64,000 nucleotides of DNA from assembly GCF_001761485.1 (NCBI RefSeq), contig NC_090775.1, positions 2,673,001-2,737,000 of the forward strand, written 5' to 3'. Below are positions 39,431 through 49,204 of this stretch, piece by piece. The translations under genes and the position numbers were made by a program. This DNA is from Yarrowia lipolytica. Its lineage: Eukaryota; Ascomycota; Dipodascomycetes; Dipodascales. Position 1 is the first letter of the stretch. Each line of letters opens with the position of its first letter. The notes under the pieces were generated by a model, which saw only the letters and a program-made list of their open reading frames with translations, did no database searches and had not been told where the DNA came from.

Positions 39431-40264
39431 TTATTCCTCCTCCTCCAGTGTCTGGCCCTCCTTTTCCAGTCTCCAGATTGGTAGACCAACTGTCTTAGGG
39501 CTCTTGATGTAAATAGTTTTGGTTGATCGAGCTCCCCCGTCCACGAGGTTGTCGACGATGTTGTTTGCCACTCGATGCGAGTTCTCCTCGATCTCCTTGG
39601 CGGTATTGTCTGGCAGGTATCCGACGAGGGCAGTCAGATTAACAGCGCCCTGCTCGCATGCCATTGATCTGGGGAGAGTCACCGACGTGGATCGAAGCAA
39701 ACCTCGCACCTGTGCCTTGACGTAGTCCGGATCGGCAAACATGTTTGCGTCTCTTGCATCGTCTTCTTTTCCAGGTTGGATGAATCTGATGGGGAACGGC
39801 TTAGTCAGATGTCTCAGAGAAATCTTCTTGGACAGTCTATCATAACACTCCACGACCTCCTCGTGGATTCGGGAGTCGGCGACAATCAGATCGAAGTCCT
39901 TTCCGACAGACAAGGGGTCCTTTCGCAATTTAGGTCGAAACTTCTTGACCGAAATGATATCAGCAAATGTGTCTTTGGTGCTAGCTTCGTCAGCCTGGAA
40001 GATCTCTGCATATTTGGCGGTAGGGTGTGGCACTATGAGCAGTATTTTCGCCTGGGATATCGACTTGTGGATCTTGTGGTGCAGAGGAATGACATAGGGG
40101 ACTGAAATGTTGTTCATACCTCGCTGCCCGGGAACTCTGACATTGGTTTTGGATGTTGTGGTGACGGTGAGGTGGACGGGAATTCGCTGGTTGGGGTCCT
40201 CGGTTAGCTCCTGTTTGGCGGACTTGAACAGTGCCTTAATGGCTGGCTTTTGCGTGAGTTTCAT
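39431..40264 (-). CDS. UTP30: Ribosomal L1-domain protein Utp30
   Basis: The 277-residue protein has the ribosomal L1 fold used by Utp30 and Cic1, which bind pre-rRNA in early ribosome precursors. Conserved blocks are VPYVIPLHHKIHKS, the stretch IISVKKFRPKLRKDP and KDFDLIVADSRIHEE (about 105-132), LPRSMACEQGAVNLTALVGY and IYIKSPKTVGLPIWRLE near the end. Length equals that of yeast Utp30 (274), and it lacks the long basic tail of Cic1. A mitochondrial L1 is less likely because no presequence is present. It diverges from REB1. Confidence 0.85.
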   Translation of the reverse strand: MKLTQKPAIKALFKSAKQELTEDPNQRIPVHLTVTTTSKTNVRVPGQRGMNNISVPYVIPLHHKIHKSISQAKILLIVPHPTAKYAEIFQADEASTKDTFADIISVKKFRPKLRKDPLSVGKDFDLIVADSRIHEEVVECYDRLSKKISLRHLTKPFPIRFIQPGKEDDARDANMFADPDYVKAQVRGLLRSTSVTLPRSMACEQGAVNLTALVGYLPDNTAKEIEENSHRVANNIVDNLVDGGARSTKTIYIKSPKTVGLPIWRLEKEGQTLEEEE

Positions 40265-40299
40265 CTTGTCGCTGGTGGTCTGGATTTTTTTGTCATCTT

Positions 40300-40313
40300 T
40301 CGAAAATATTCGA
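40300..40313. promoter_or_regulatory. TCGAAAATATTCGA near-dyad upstream of UTP30
   Basis: An almost symmetric A/T core flanked by TCGA, 36 bp before the UTP30 start codon. It resembles the elements near RRP46 and SAS10. Confidence 0.35.
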
Positions 40314-40939
40314 GACCTGCATGTGAGCTGTATGGGTTAGGGGTTGCTAGGGGTAAACTAGTTGAGCTCCTGTCAACTAACTTTAGTTGGCTTTACTTGT
40401 GACAACATTGGTATGGTAGGAAGGTTCGGCATGTTATGATGGCCAAGTTGAGGTCATATAGCAGATGATGGAGGACACGGCAATCGTTGCCACAGACAGA
40501 ATGTTTCATGGAATCACGGCCTATCCGAGCAAATACGACTACAACTACGAGTACTCGCACACGCACCACACGAACAACGCGACACAGCGAGCACTATACA
40601 CACACCAATCTTCGCCACCAGTCATGAGTTCCCTCGTCCTGACATCGACCGCCTCCAACTTTGTTTGATTGTGGCGTACAACATATCACGGTAAAATAGA
40701 GTATGGAAGCAGCCAAGATGTAGCAAACCTGCTGTCCACGTGAGCCACGGGAGATATAATGGTAGCTGGATAGTGTCTGACACTCTCATCTTCCTATACC
40801 ACTGTCTGCTTTTCAAGCCCACCGCACACAGAGATACAGTACACGTAAAGCCATACAACATCGCGTATAGGCATAGACCAACGGAGGCTACACACAAGAG
40901 CACCCCCAGACACTCCCAACAACAAGGTTTTGAGGGGAG

Positions 40940-40946
40940 TTACCCG
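40940..40946 (+). promoter_or_regulatory. Reb1-type site 1 in REB1 leader
   Basis: TTACCCG, exact Reb1 core and followed by G, 197 bp before the REB1 ATG. Confidence 0.6.
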
Positions 40947-40995
40947 GAAAAGTTTTCATCTACAACACTCCTTCCCATCTGCCCAAGGTCGATAT

Positions 40996-41002
40996 TACCC
41001 GG
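40996..41002 (+). promoter_or_regulatory. Reb1-type site 2 in REB1 leader
   Basis: TTACCCG, followed by G as in site 1, same strand, 56 bp downstream of it and 141 bp before the REB1 ATG. Confidence 0.6.
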
Positions 41003-41142
41003 TCTCGTTTCGCGAAACGCGGTTTTTGGACAGATACAGGAAAACGCAAAACAGTGTACGCGACGAGCACCACGTGATACAACGCCAGACGCCGCCAGAC
41101 CACAACGTGACACTCACATCCACACAGCCACCTACACACAAG

Positions 41143-43044
41143 ATGCCCAAGGAGGGTAAGCCCGCGCAGGAAGGCGCACAGGCGCTGCTGGATCTCCAAG
41201 ACGAAGGCAAGGATCCTCGCAATGTCAAGGATGACAAAAAGACGAGCGATGGCAACAATACCAAGGACGACGTGGGCGAGGAGACCGTCGAGGGCGCTCT
41301 GATGCATCTGGTGCGATTCACTCAGGACGAGGAGAAACGCGAAAAGGAGAAGCCCGGTGTTGGTGTCGGTAACAACGGAGGAGCTCCTGCAGGCCAGCAA
41401 CAACAGCAGCAGCAACAGCAGCAGCAGCAGTACGAAGACATTGCTCATTATGGGGAATTTCTCAACGACAATTCTGACACGCCATGGAACCAGAACCTGT
41501 TTTCGGAGCAGTTTGCCGTCGCAGCTGCCACTGCTGCCGGCGAGGGAGACTTCCAGGAAAAATTCAACAAGGAATTCAGCAAGGAGTTCAACAAGGAGTT
41601 CAGCAAGGACGAGTTCAACGAGATGGTGGCTGCTGCCGCTGTCGAGATTGGATCTGGAGGCGCTCCCCAGCCTGGCGCAGGTACAGAATCAGACGCACAG
41701 GCTCACGGACGGAAACGAAAACGTCAAAAGACGTCGCTCAACCCCAAACAGGACCTGAACGTGGATCCTGTGCTCGAGGGACTCGGAGAGGCCGTCAAGG
41801 GAGGAGACAATCTGCTCCTGATGGACGATTTCCGACGAACAGCAGGAGTTCCAGGTCACCCCCACGACCACCCTGTCACGTCACGCGACTACATCATGCC
41901 TCCCGAGTCTATGGTCGCGATGCGAAACACCAGCAACGCTCCCAAGGTTGCAGCCTCGAAACGCCCTAATTGGACAGGTGACGGTTCGGAGTCTGGAGGA
42001 GCATTTACTCCCGAGGAGATCGAGAAGCTCGAAGAGTATATTGAGGGCTACTGCCAATCCCATGTGTGGGATCGAGAAATGCTTTGCCAGCGAGTGTGGT
42101 CCAACGAGCGCAAAAAGGACCATTTCTGGGACTCCATGGCCGGTGTGTTACCCCATCGAACACGTGCTTCTGTATATAAACACGTTCGACGAGCATATCA
42201 CGTGTACGAGACGCGGGCAAAATGGACTCCTGACCAGGATAAGCGGCTGGGAGACCTGGTGGGTGAAATTGGACCTTGCTGGAAGGACATTGGACAGGTT
42301 CTCAACCGAATGCCTGAGGATTGTCGAGATCGGTGGCGAAACTACGTCAAATGCGGTAACAACCGAGCCTCTCATAAATGGACTGCCTCTGAGGAAAACA
42401 GACTTTACGAGATTGTTCGTGATATGCTGAGTGCCCAGGGAGAAGTTGGCGGTAACATCAACTGGACTGCTGTTTCCGAACGCATGAACGGAACTCGGTC
42501 TCGAATTCAGTGTCGTTACAAATGGAAGAAGCTGAGCAAACGGGGTCCCAACCATCATGCTGCTCTGACAATGACCACTACCGACCACCAGGTGTTCCTC
42601 AAGCATCTGGATGTCAATGATTACGCCTCCGAGGAGCAGATTGACTGGCAAACGATCGCTGCCATGGACTCTCGAAACCTATGGGCTGCCAGTGATCTTC
42701 AGGAGGCTCTGGAGCGACTCAAAAAGGATGTGCCCGACTGGGACTCGCGAAGTTTCAGGGAAAACATCCAGTTGCTGGCCAAACGGGCTGCGGACGGCGA
42801 GAACTTGGGCCAGGCGCAGCTGCCAGGCCAACCGCAACAACTGCCGGGAGCAACGATGGCCGGGGCTTCGATGCAGGGACAGCCCCTGCAAGGTCAGCCA
42901 ATGGCAGGCCAGCCGTTACCGGGCCAACCACCTCATGGTGGACACGGTCACGACGAAGCGACCGGTATCAAAAAAGATAATAGCAAGGAGTACGAGATGC
43001 CGTCGTTCAACTGGCACCAATTGGCCGACGCGCAGATCAGTTAG
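41143..43044 (+). CDS. REB1: Reb1-like Myb DNA-binding protein
   Basis: The first in-frame ATG gives 633 residues. Reb1 is a general regulatory factor that keeps promoters nucleosome-free and terminates RNA polymerase transcription at TTACCCG sites. Features in order: acidic N-terminus; 12 consecutive Gln (from 85); four F[NS]KE units near 141-156; a basic RKRKRQK patch; then the DNA-binding region. That region has an N-terminal helical part with RTRASVYKHVRRAYH, Myb repeats starting at WTPDQDKRLG (361) and KWTASEENRL (412), and the diagnostic RMPEDCRDRWRNYVKCG. The C-terminus is rich in GQP units. The Myb region matches Reb1 better than Tbf1- or Tay1-type telomere factors, which have a single Myb of the VDLKDKWRN type. 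The rest of the protein is not conserved enough to judge. Confidence 0.85.
   Translation: MPKEGKPAQEGAQALLDLQDEGKDPRNVKDDKKTSDGNNTKDDVGEETVEGALMHLVRFTQDEEKREKEKPGVGVGNNGGAPAGQQQQQQQQQQQQYEDIAHYGEFLNDNSDTPWNQNLFSEQFAVAAATAAGEGDFQEKFNKEFSKEFNKEFSKDEFNEMVAAAAVEIGSGGAPQPGAGTESDAQAHGRKRKRQKTSLNPKQDLNVDPVLEGLGEAVKGGDNLLLMDDFRRTAGVPGHPHDHPVTSRDYIMPPESMVAMRNTSNAPKVAASKRPNWTGDGSESGGAFTPEEIEKLEEYIEGYCQSHVWDREMLCQRVWSNERKKDHFWDSMAGVLPHRTRASVYKHVRRAYHVYETRAKWTPDQDKRLGDLVGEIGPCWKDIGQVLNRMPEDCRDRWRNYVKCGNNRASHKWTASEENRLYEIVRDMLSAQGEVGGNINWTAVSERMNGTRSRIQCRYKWKKLSKRGPNHHAALTMTTTDHQVFLKHLDVNDYASEEQIDWQTIAAMDSRNLWAASDLQEALERLKKDVPDWDSRSFRENIQLLAKRAADGENLGQAQLPGQPQQLPGATMAGASMQGQPLQGQPMAGQPLPGQPPHGGHGHDEATGIKKDNSKEYEMPSFNWHQLADAQIS
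41395..41430 (+). repeat. REB1: CAG/CAA microsatellite in REB1
   Basis: Twelve CAG/CAA codons in a row encode Gln12. Mixed codons should make it less prone to length change than a pure tract. Confidence 0.9.
41563..41610 (+). repeat. REB1: Four 12-bp tandem units in REB1
   Basis: Units TTC-A[AG]C-AAG-GA[AGC] repeat four times and encode FNKE/FSKE/FNKE/FSKD. Alternating AAC and AGC gives a 24-bp higher-order period. Confidence 0.85.
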
Positions 43045-43124
43045 GGGGATGGAGAAGATGGAGATTGGCTGGCATGCCGAATGTATAATAGATTAGGAGA
43101 CTTCGGTGTATTATTATTATATTA

Positions 43125-43166
<42 letters not shown>

Positions 43167-44115
43167 TATTATTATTATTATTGATCAAACGGGAGCCCTA
43201 TAAGTAGAGATGTACAAACACTTAGCTGGCGAGAGTGTAGTGTGGTTGTGTTGTGTTGTAGATGTTTGAGTGAGAGGTGCGTCCATCGTGGCAGTCTGAC
43301 AGCGTGTATCAGATCGTGGTGTAACTTGTTGCTGAAATGAAACACAGGGTAAAAACAGATACTTGTACAACTACAGTATGTACACCTGTACTCTTTAATG
43401 TGTGTGTCTTTCGTTTCGTAGCAGATCAAGTATCTATCGTAAGCACAATATCGTTTTTGTATCAGCTCGCCCGAAGGACAAATACCGAGGTGATTTCGAA
43501 AGAGCAAAACTGTTTGCCATAATCAAAGCCATTGGATAATACATCAGAAGCTGGTCTCAGAATCAGCTGCTTCTCTTGGATTGGCACAACTACGAATACA
43601 GCACTTGGTATTGTGTGTTGCTTTCCACAAGCTTGACATGTAGTGATTGGATGGCTTTTGAGTCGCCTCACTCCTACTCCACGACTTTTCGTGATACAGA
43701 ATGTTCTACACAAGTACCTACAGCACCTGTAAGATCGATGGTGGGTTCTCCGCAAGCGATGTCTCATATTCAGAATCAAGGGGAAGTCTTATTGAAGCTT
43801 CGTTACGTAGGAGGAGGCAGTGGCAAATTTACCATGACACGTGAAGACCAAAAGAATATAAATCGAGTCGTAATCCACGCTTATCAGGACGGGTTTTCTT
43901 GTACCATATGCACCATTCGCACGAGAGTACTTGTTCTTATACCCGTAGCACCTACTCATTCTTGTTAGGCATCTTAGCCTCTCAGCCGTGTAAAGAGCGA
44001 CTCTTGACAGAACGTGAGTTTATCTCTACAGTACTCATATGGCTACAGTAACTCATTACAAATCTCATTAAGCTTGACGATTTTTAATACAATATCTTAC
44101 TAGATTTTTTCAAGT
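43045..44115. other. Convergent 3' region REB1/RPS11
   Basis: About 1.07 kb. The left end has an ATT microsatellite. A 130-codon open frame (43576-43968) begins at TTG and resembles nothing; I do not call it. Confidence 0.6.
43109..43182. repeat. ATT/TTA trinucleotide microsatellite
   Basis: About 24 TTA units with three short interruptions, 65 bp after the REB1 stop codon and so probably within its 3' UTR or just past it. Confidence 0.95.
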
Positions 44116-44806
44116 TTAGAACTTGGAGAAGGCCTTGTTAGCCTTACCGGTGGCAGGCAGAACTCGGAGAACGTTGAATCGAACGGTCTTGGAGAGAGGT
44201 CGGCACTGACCAACGGTAACCATATCGCCGTTCTCGACTCGGAAAGCGGGAGAGACGTGGGCAGCGAGGTTCTTGTGTCGCTTCTCGTATCGGTTGTACT
44301 TGGGGATGTAGTGGAGGTACTCTCGTCGGATGATGATGGTTCTGTGCATTTTGGTGGAGACAACCTTACCAGTCAGGATCTTGCCTCGGATAGAAATGTC
44401 ACCAACAAAGGGGCACTTCTTGTCAATGTAGTCACCGGTGATGGCGGCAGAGGGGGTCTTGAATCCGAGACCGACCTCCTTATACCATCGCTTGGTCTTT
44501 CGGTTGACCTTGGACTTGGCGTTCTGGAAGATGTGAGGTTGCTGAGTTAGTTGTGTTCGAGTGATGATAGATAGCTGTACAGCCTGTCATGCTACTATGA
44601 GTGCGTGCTGTTTGTCGCAAATGGTCATATCCTCCCGTATCTCGGCCCTGGATGTCTGTCGCGTGATCTCAAATCAATACCAAATGACCACCTGTTGTGA
44701 CTTGTCGAGTGCACTCGTTGCTCAGCAATTAACAGCTCCTCCTGTCAACAATTCCCTAACTCACCTTCTGGAAAGCTCGCTCGTTCTGGACGTGAAGCTC
44801 GGACAT
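44116..44806 (-). CDS. RPS11: 40S ribosomal protein S11 (uS17 family)
   Basis: Two exons on the minus strand, 44806..44765 and 44541..44116, give 155 residues (yeast Rps11 has 156). The first exon codes the 14 residues [14 protein letters not shown], the second continues [20 protein letters not shown]. The ribosomal S17 domain is complete, with [38 protein letters not shown] and [21 protein letters not shown]. The protein sits on 18S rRNA near the base of the small subunit. A short first exon is typical for yeast ribosomal protein genes. Upstream is a CACGTG box, as at many non-Saccharomyces ribosomal protein genes. Confidence 0.97.
44542..44764 (-). other. RPS11: RPS11 intron
   Basis: 223 nt; on the minus strand it starts GTGAGT and ends ACTAACTCAG. 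A GTGATGA box seen near 44560 is on the opposite strand, so it is not an intronic snoRNA of this transcript. Confidence 0.93.
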
Positions 44807-45587
44807 TTTGCTGGTCGTACGTTGTTCGGGAGAGGAGAATGCAAACGATGATTTTCAAACTAGAGTGTGCGAGCCTAAAATTTTGCGTCATCACGTGCAG
44901 CTGGGACTTTGTGACTGTCGATTCCAAATTGGGACACAAACGGCATATGAAGTTTATTTGGTCGGAGTGTGTGACGATATTAAGGTTTCGGCTAGACGAC
45001 TTCGATGTTGACTAATGAGATGTCGTAGTTGATATGGTTAGTTGGGATTATAGTTGGGTATCTGGAGTGGAGAGATATCATCCATATCCACACCCACACA
45101 CGCAATCTTTGCTACATCGGCCCACAATGAGCTATACTAACGCTACGCCACTTCAACCAGCATTCTAGACGATGCATGAAGCGTGCTATGTATCACGTGC
45201 ACAATGATCGTTATTTCCCTGCTGTCGATAAAGTGAACGTCAGGGTACGAGCTCATACAAGTAGCTATCGTACGAAATACACCAATTAGCTCCAGTAGAT
45301 CGATGTCTAAGAGGGTTCACGTGATCATGTCATATTATTTCGAATCGCCATTATGAAGTGGCAATAAACTGTGACAACAGTGTCCTTATGAAAGCATGAG
45401 TCATTTCAAGTGCTCGTAGTGGCTACTCCTACATCTTCGACCATCAATTGTTACAAGAGGTAGATACGTCGAACCTACTTGCAGATAACACGAAAAAGTG
45501 CAGATATGAAGCCACAATTGATAAATATCTCTAATCGAAGTAGAGTACAAGTACGTGAAGTAGATGTAGAGTTGTTACACAACCAAC
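44807..45587. other. RPS11 upstream region
   Basis: About 0.8 kb with the RPS11 promoter on the left. CACGTG also occurs near 45197 and 45318. No gene is supported before the small ORF at 45588. Confidence 0.65.
44892..44897. promoter_or_regulatory. CACGTG box upstream of RPS11
   Basis: Palindromic CACGTG within TCACGTGC, 86 bp before the RPS11 start. AAAATTTT lies between it and the gene (44877-44884). Cbf1 binds such boxes in Candida ribosomal protein promoters. Confidence 0.4.
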
Positions 45588-45986
45588 ATGACTTCCAGAA
45601 CGGCGATATCGACTTCCCCGGCATATTCAGCGGGCTCGTTATCCTCTGATACAGCAATATCACTACAAGTACCGCCAACACCGCCAACACCACCATCAGA
45701 CTACATTACTCCTGCACCAACATCAACACATACGGCGGCCATATTGATGGCTTCAGTGGCGTCGGCAAGAGTTGGAGTGGCCGAGGTAGAGTCGGACTAC
45801 ACACTTCCTGCTCTTTTTATGTGTGTCAGTCTCCCTTTTCTTATCTTTGGTTTCTGGGGTCTTTTAAAGGGGGATCCTGCAGTTGATGAGACTGCTGAGT
45901 CCAGTGAGCAGATACGCTTATCCAATGCCTCCAGTGGGTCCGGTGGGTTCAGTAGGAAGCCCACAGAGAAGCCTGACGAAACTTGA
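45588..45986 (+). CDS. Possible small single-helix membrane protein
   Basis: An ATG frame (context CAACATGA) of 132 residues. The N-terminal half is rich in Ser, Thr, Ala and Pro, with PPTPPTPP. A single hydrophobic segment LPALFMCVSLPFLIFGFWGLL lies at about 75-95 and is followed by a hydrophilic Ser/Glu/Lys tail. I recognise no family. The membrane segment with flanking charged residues is the only argument for a real gene; the isolated position in 3.4 kb of otherwise empty DNA and the length leave chance possible. Confidence 0.35.
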   Translation: MTSRTAISTSPAYSAGSLSSDTAISLQVPPTPPTPPSDYITPAPTSTHTAAILMASVASARVGVAEVESDYTLPALFMCVSLPFLIFGFWGLLKGDPAVDETAESSEQIRLSNASSGSGGFSRKPTEKPDET

Positions 45987-48119
45987 ATATGTTTTGAGCA
46001 TCATACGCAGCTCTTGTGTGATGCCATAGACTACGAAGGACATATTTCACTCCATGAAGATGCTTTCTGGACCTGCTTAGTTCATGTGGTGCGAGATGTT
46101 GGTCAGGACATGAAAGAAGCAGACTATATTACCAGCACAATACTCGGTACTGTACACATACTGTACCTTTCCTCTAATCAAACGATAATAAGTAGTTTTT
46201 TCTTTCTCAGTATTATACACATTCATCTCAGATAGTCTTCGATAGAGTCCATCGTTCCAGTCCAGTCTGCGAAACATACTGTCTTGAGAAGTGTCTGTGT
46301 GCATTCTAATTAAATTGCAAGAATTCATTTGATCAATAAGCTATATATCTTCTAGGAATGTATTGAGGATTTGTAACCAAGCCATAATACGAGTACAATT
46401 GTACTGCAATGACCGCACTTGTGCGTTTTATTCAGTTGAACATGCGCCAGGCACTTACTTCAGATGGTCCAGAAAAGAACATTACCAGTATAAGTACAAA
46501 AACAAAATCTCATTGATTAGTATCTCAGATAAGTGGAGTGTACTATAGTACAAGTACAAGTCCACTTTTTTCTCTCAAAATGACCTCAAACAAGTTTTTT
46601 ACGGACTCCGATCTTCTCAACATAGATTATTTTTCATGTCGGTTATAGACTCTAAATGAGAGAGTCATGTTCCAGGTTTGAGGGTATTTGACATGGATAT
46701 AATGAGGTTGTCGTTTTGAAAATCGCTGGTGATGACAAATTGTGTGACAGAATTTGATTTCGGCTTCTGTTCTGGCTTCTATTGCAGGATTAAAACTGAT
46801 CATGGACAGCCGAGAAAACTATTCTTGAAATCATATTATGGTATGTACATACTCATGCTGTAGTGGTGTAATTTAGCTACTTGACAAAGATTCACCACGA
46901 TCGATCCAAAGACTGGAATGATAGCCGCAACACAACCAAAAAATGACATCCAAGTAGGTAGCCAATAACCCGTCTCCCATATCTGCTTCGTCTTTTCCAC
47001 TGCTTGGAAACACAGACTCTGGACTAATGCATGCGTAGACCGTCTATTGTATCACTCATCAGTGTCTCCCGACACTAGTTTTTGGCTTACTAACTGGAGT
47101 CTAGACCGTCCCTCGGCGCAAGTATCAGCTTCGGTGCGTTATACAAGCACATTTGAGGGTTGCAGTGTGGAAGAATCGTCTTCAGAGTGTATATATTGAT
47201 ACAATACCACAACAGAGAGAGCGAGAGAGCAACGCCAGCACAACATCCTACGCTGAGGTAACACCATATATATGCACTAATTGTAGCCCTTCTTGATGTC
47301 TCTCGCTCTTGTCTTTTCCACGTGGCTGAAGTTGCCCGCGTTTGTAGCACAACGTTGGACGCAAATAGACTCTGCCAATGAGAGATCCGGTTATTTTTCT
47401 TACGGGCCTAGAATGGATAAAGTTGAGAGTTTGGCGCACCCCACGAAGTTAGAAAGGAGGGTGAGAGAAGTGGAGGGCGATGTTTGGGGGTGTCTGTGGG
47501 GCGTTTGAGACGAAACCAAGTCTTGATACGCGATCAAAGACCCCGAAAGACGCAATTGAGGCCCCAAAATAGCTCTTTTCCGCCGACAACAGCCCAAACA
47601 CATCCTCTGCAAATCATGCTTAGCTTTGTCACTGTAACTTTGGGTGGTGTGTTTCTTGAGCTGTGGTAGCACCTGAGGCGAGACGGGTCGTGCCTGTAAT
47701 GGTCCATGTAGTTAACATATCAGGCTCAAATTTCTCACATGACAAATACATACTTCTCTCAGGCAGCCAGCGCAGACAGGAATACACTTGCGCAGTGCAG
47801 CTCTTCACCCACTGCTGCATTGTCACGGTCAGGTCATATGCTAAGGATACTATTTGTAGTAGTGCGAGTGCGAGTCTCGAAAGACAAAGTAAGATACTGA
47901 CTATAGATGAGATAGCAATAAAAAGTGGGTAGTAGCAATGGCGTGTGTTTGAGCTGAGATTAATGCCTGAACACTCTCCTGGGAAATACACACACACCTC
48001 TACAAGTAAGGCACTCACCACTACACCCCGCTAGACTTGCCATCATCCTCTGTCGCAACACAAAGCAACCCCTCACCTGCATAATGTAAGACGCCTGGCA
48101 GAAACCTAACCACCCCCAC
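45987..48119. other. Gene-free stretch before CCP1
   Basis: About 2.1 kb. Includes GTACAAGTACAAG at 46548-46560. Several short ATG frames below 90 codons show no features. The rightmost 200 bp are the CCP1 promoter. Confidence 0.6.
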
Positions 48120-48130
48120 TATATATATAA
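48120..48130 (+). promoter_or_regulatory. TATA box of CCP1
   Basis: TATATATATAA ends 52 bp before the CCP1 ATG (48182) and 4 bp before the GTG (48134) that opens the longer frame, which argues for 48182 as start. Confidence 0.6.
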
Positions 48131-48181
48131 CTAGTGGAGGGCCGCAAAGTTGCCTCCTTATACACAAGACACACTCTCAAG

Positions 48182-49204
48182 ATGCGATCTTTCCGAGCAG
48201 TCCGAAACTTCTCCACCACCGCCAAGCGCCTCAGCCAGGCCCCCAAGGCCTCCACTCCTAACGCCTCCTCTGGAAACGGCTTTGTGTTGGCCTTTGTGGC
48301 CGCCGCCGCTGGAGCCGGTGCCTACTACTACTACGCCAACTCCCCTGCCGCCAAGGTCGAGACCTTCAACGCCACCAAGGCCGACTACCAGAAGGTGTAC
48401 GACGCTATTGCCGACAAGCTGATTGAGGACGACGACTATGATGATGGATCTTACGGACCCGTCCTCCTGCGACTCGCCTGGCACTCGTCTGGTACCTACA
48501 ACAAGTCTGATAACAAGTTTGGCTCTTCCGGAGGTACCATGCGATTCAAGCCCGAGGCTTCTCATGCTGCCAACAATGGCCTGGTTAACGCCAGAAACTT
48601 CCTCAAGCCCATCCACGAGAAGTTCCCTTGGATCTCCACCGGTGATCTGTACACTCTTGGTGGTGTCACCGCCGTCCAGGAGCTCGGTGGCCCTATCATC
48701 CCCTGGAAGCGAGGCCGTGTCGACGAGCCCGAGTCTGCTTCTCCTCCCGATGGATCTCTTCCCGACGCCTCTCAGGGCGCTACTCATGTGCGAAACGTTT
48801 TCAACAGACAGGGCTTCAACGACCAGGAGATGGTTGCTTTGATTGGAGCTCACGCTCTCGGCCGATGCCACAAGCAGAACTCTGGCTTCGAGGGCCCCTG
48901 GACTTTCTCCCCTACCATGTTCACCAACGATTTCTACAAGCTCCTGCTCGACGATAAGTGGCAGTGGAAGAAGTGGGACGGAAACCCTCAGTACGAGGAC
49001 GTCAAGACCAAGTCTCTGATGATGCTGCCCACCGACATGGCTCTTGCTACCGACAAGAACTTCAAGAAGTGGGCCACTGCCTACGCTAAGGACCAGGATC
49101 TCTTCTTCAAGGACTTTTCTGCTGCATTCTCCAAGATGCTCAACAACGGTGTTGACTTCCCCCAGGGAACTGAGATCTGGGAGTTCAAGCCCAAGAACGC
49201 CTAA
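48182..49204 (+). CDS. CCP1: Mitochondrial cytochrome c peroxidase
   Basis: The ATG at 48182 gives 340 residues. The enzyme reduces hydrogen peroxide with electrons from cytochrome c in the intermembrane space. An Arg/Ser-rich presequence (1-35) is followed by a hydrophobic sorting segment (about 38-60), the bipartite signal of intermembrane-space proteins. The haem peroxidase domain has the distal pair W100-H101 in RLAWHSS, the proximal H224 in [11 protein letters not shown] and W240 in GPWTFSP. The spacings H101-H224 (123) and H224-W240 (16) equal those of yeast CCP (His52, His175, Trp191), so the radical-forming tryptophan is conserved. A TATA box just upstream suggests a regulated gene. 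Confidence 0.97.
   Translation: MRSFRAVRNFSTTAKRLSQAPKASTPNASSGNGFVLAFVAAAAGAGAYYYYANSPAAKVETFNATKADYQKVYDAIADKLIEDDDYDDGSYGPVLLRLAWHSSGTYNKSDNKFGSSGGTMRFKPEASHAANNGLVNARNFLKPIHEKFPWISTGDLYTLGGVTAVQELGGPIIPWKRGRVDEPESASPPDGSLPDASQGATHVRNVFNRQGFNDQEMVALIGAHALGRCHKQNSGFEGPWTFSPTMFTNDFYKLLLDDKWQWKKWDGNPQYEDVKTKSLMMLPTDMALATDKNFKKWATAYAKDQDLFFKDFSAAFSKMLNNGVDFPQGTEIWEFKPKNA

Larger units (their letters stand above)
40265..41142. other. Divergent promoter region UTP30/REB1
   Basis: 878 bp. It contains the UTP30-proximal near-dyad (40300-40313), a CACGTG at 40737-40742 and two exact TTACCCG sites close to REB1. The REB1 reading frame is open through the right part back to a TTG at 40930, but the first ATG in frame is 41143. 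Confidence 0.65.

Noticed and set aside
43576-43968. 130-codon open frame between REB1 and RPS11
   Set aside because: It opens at TTG; the first ATG inside leaves a shorter frame, and no feature supports coding.
44556-44566. GTGATGA C-box in the RPS11 intron
   Set aside because: It is on the strand opposite to the transcript.
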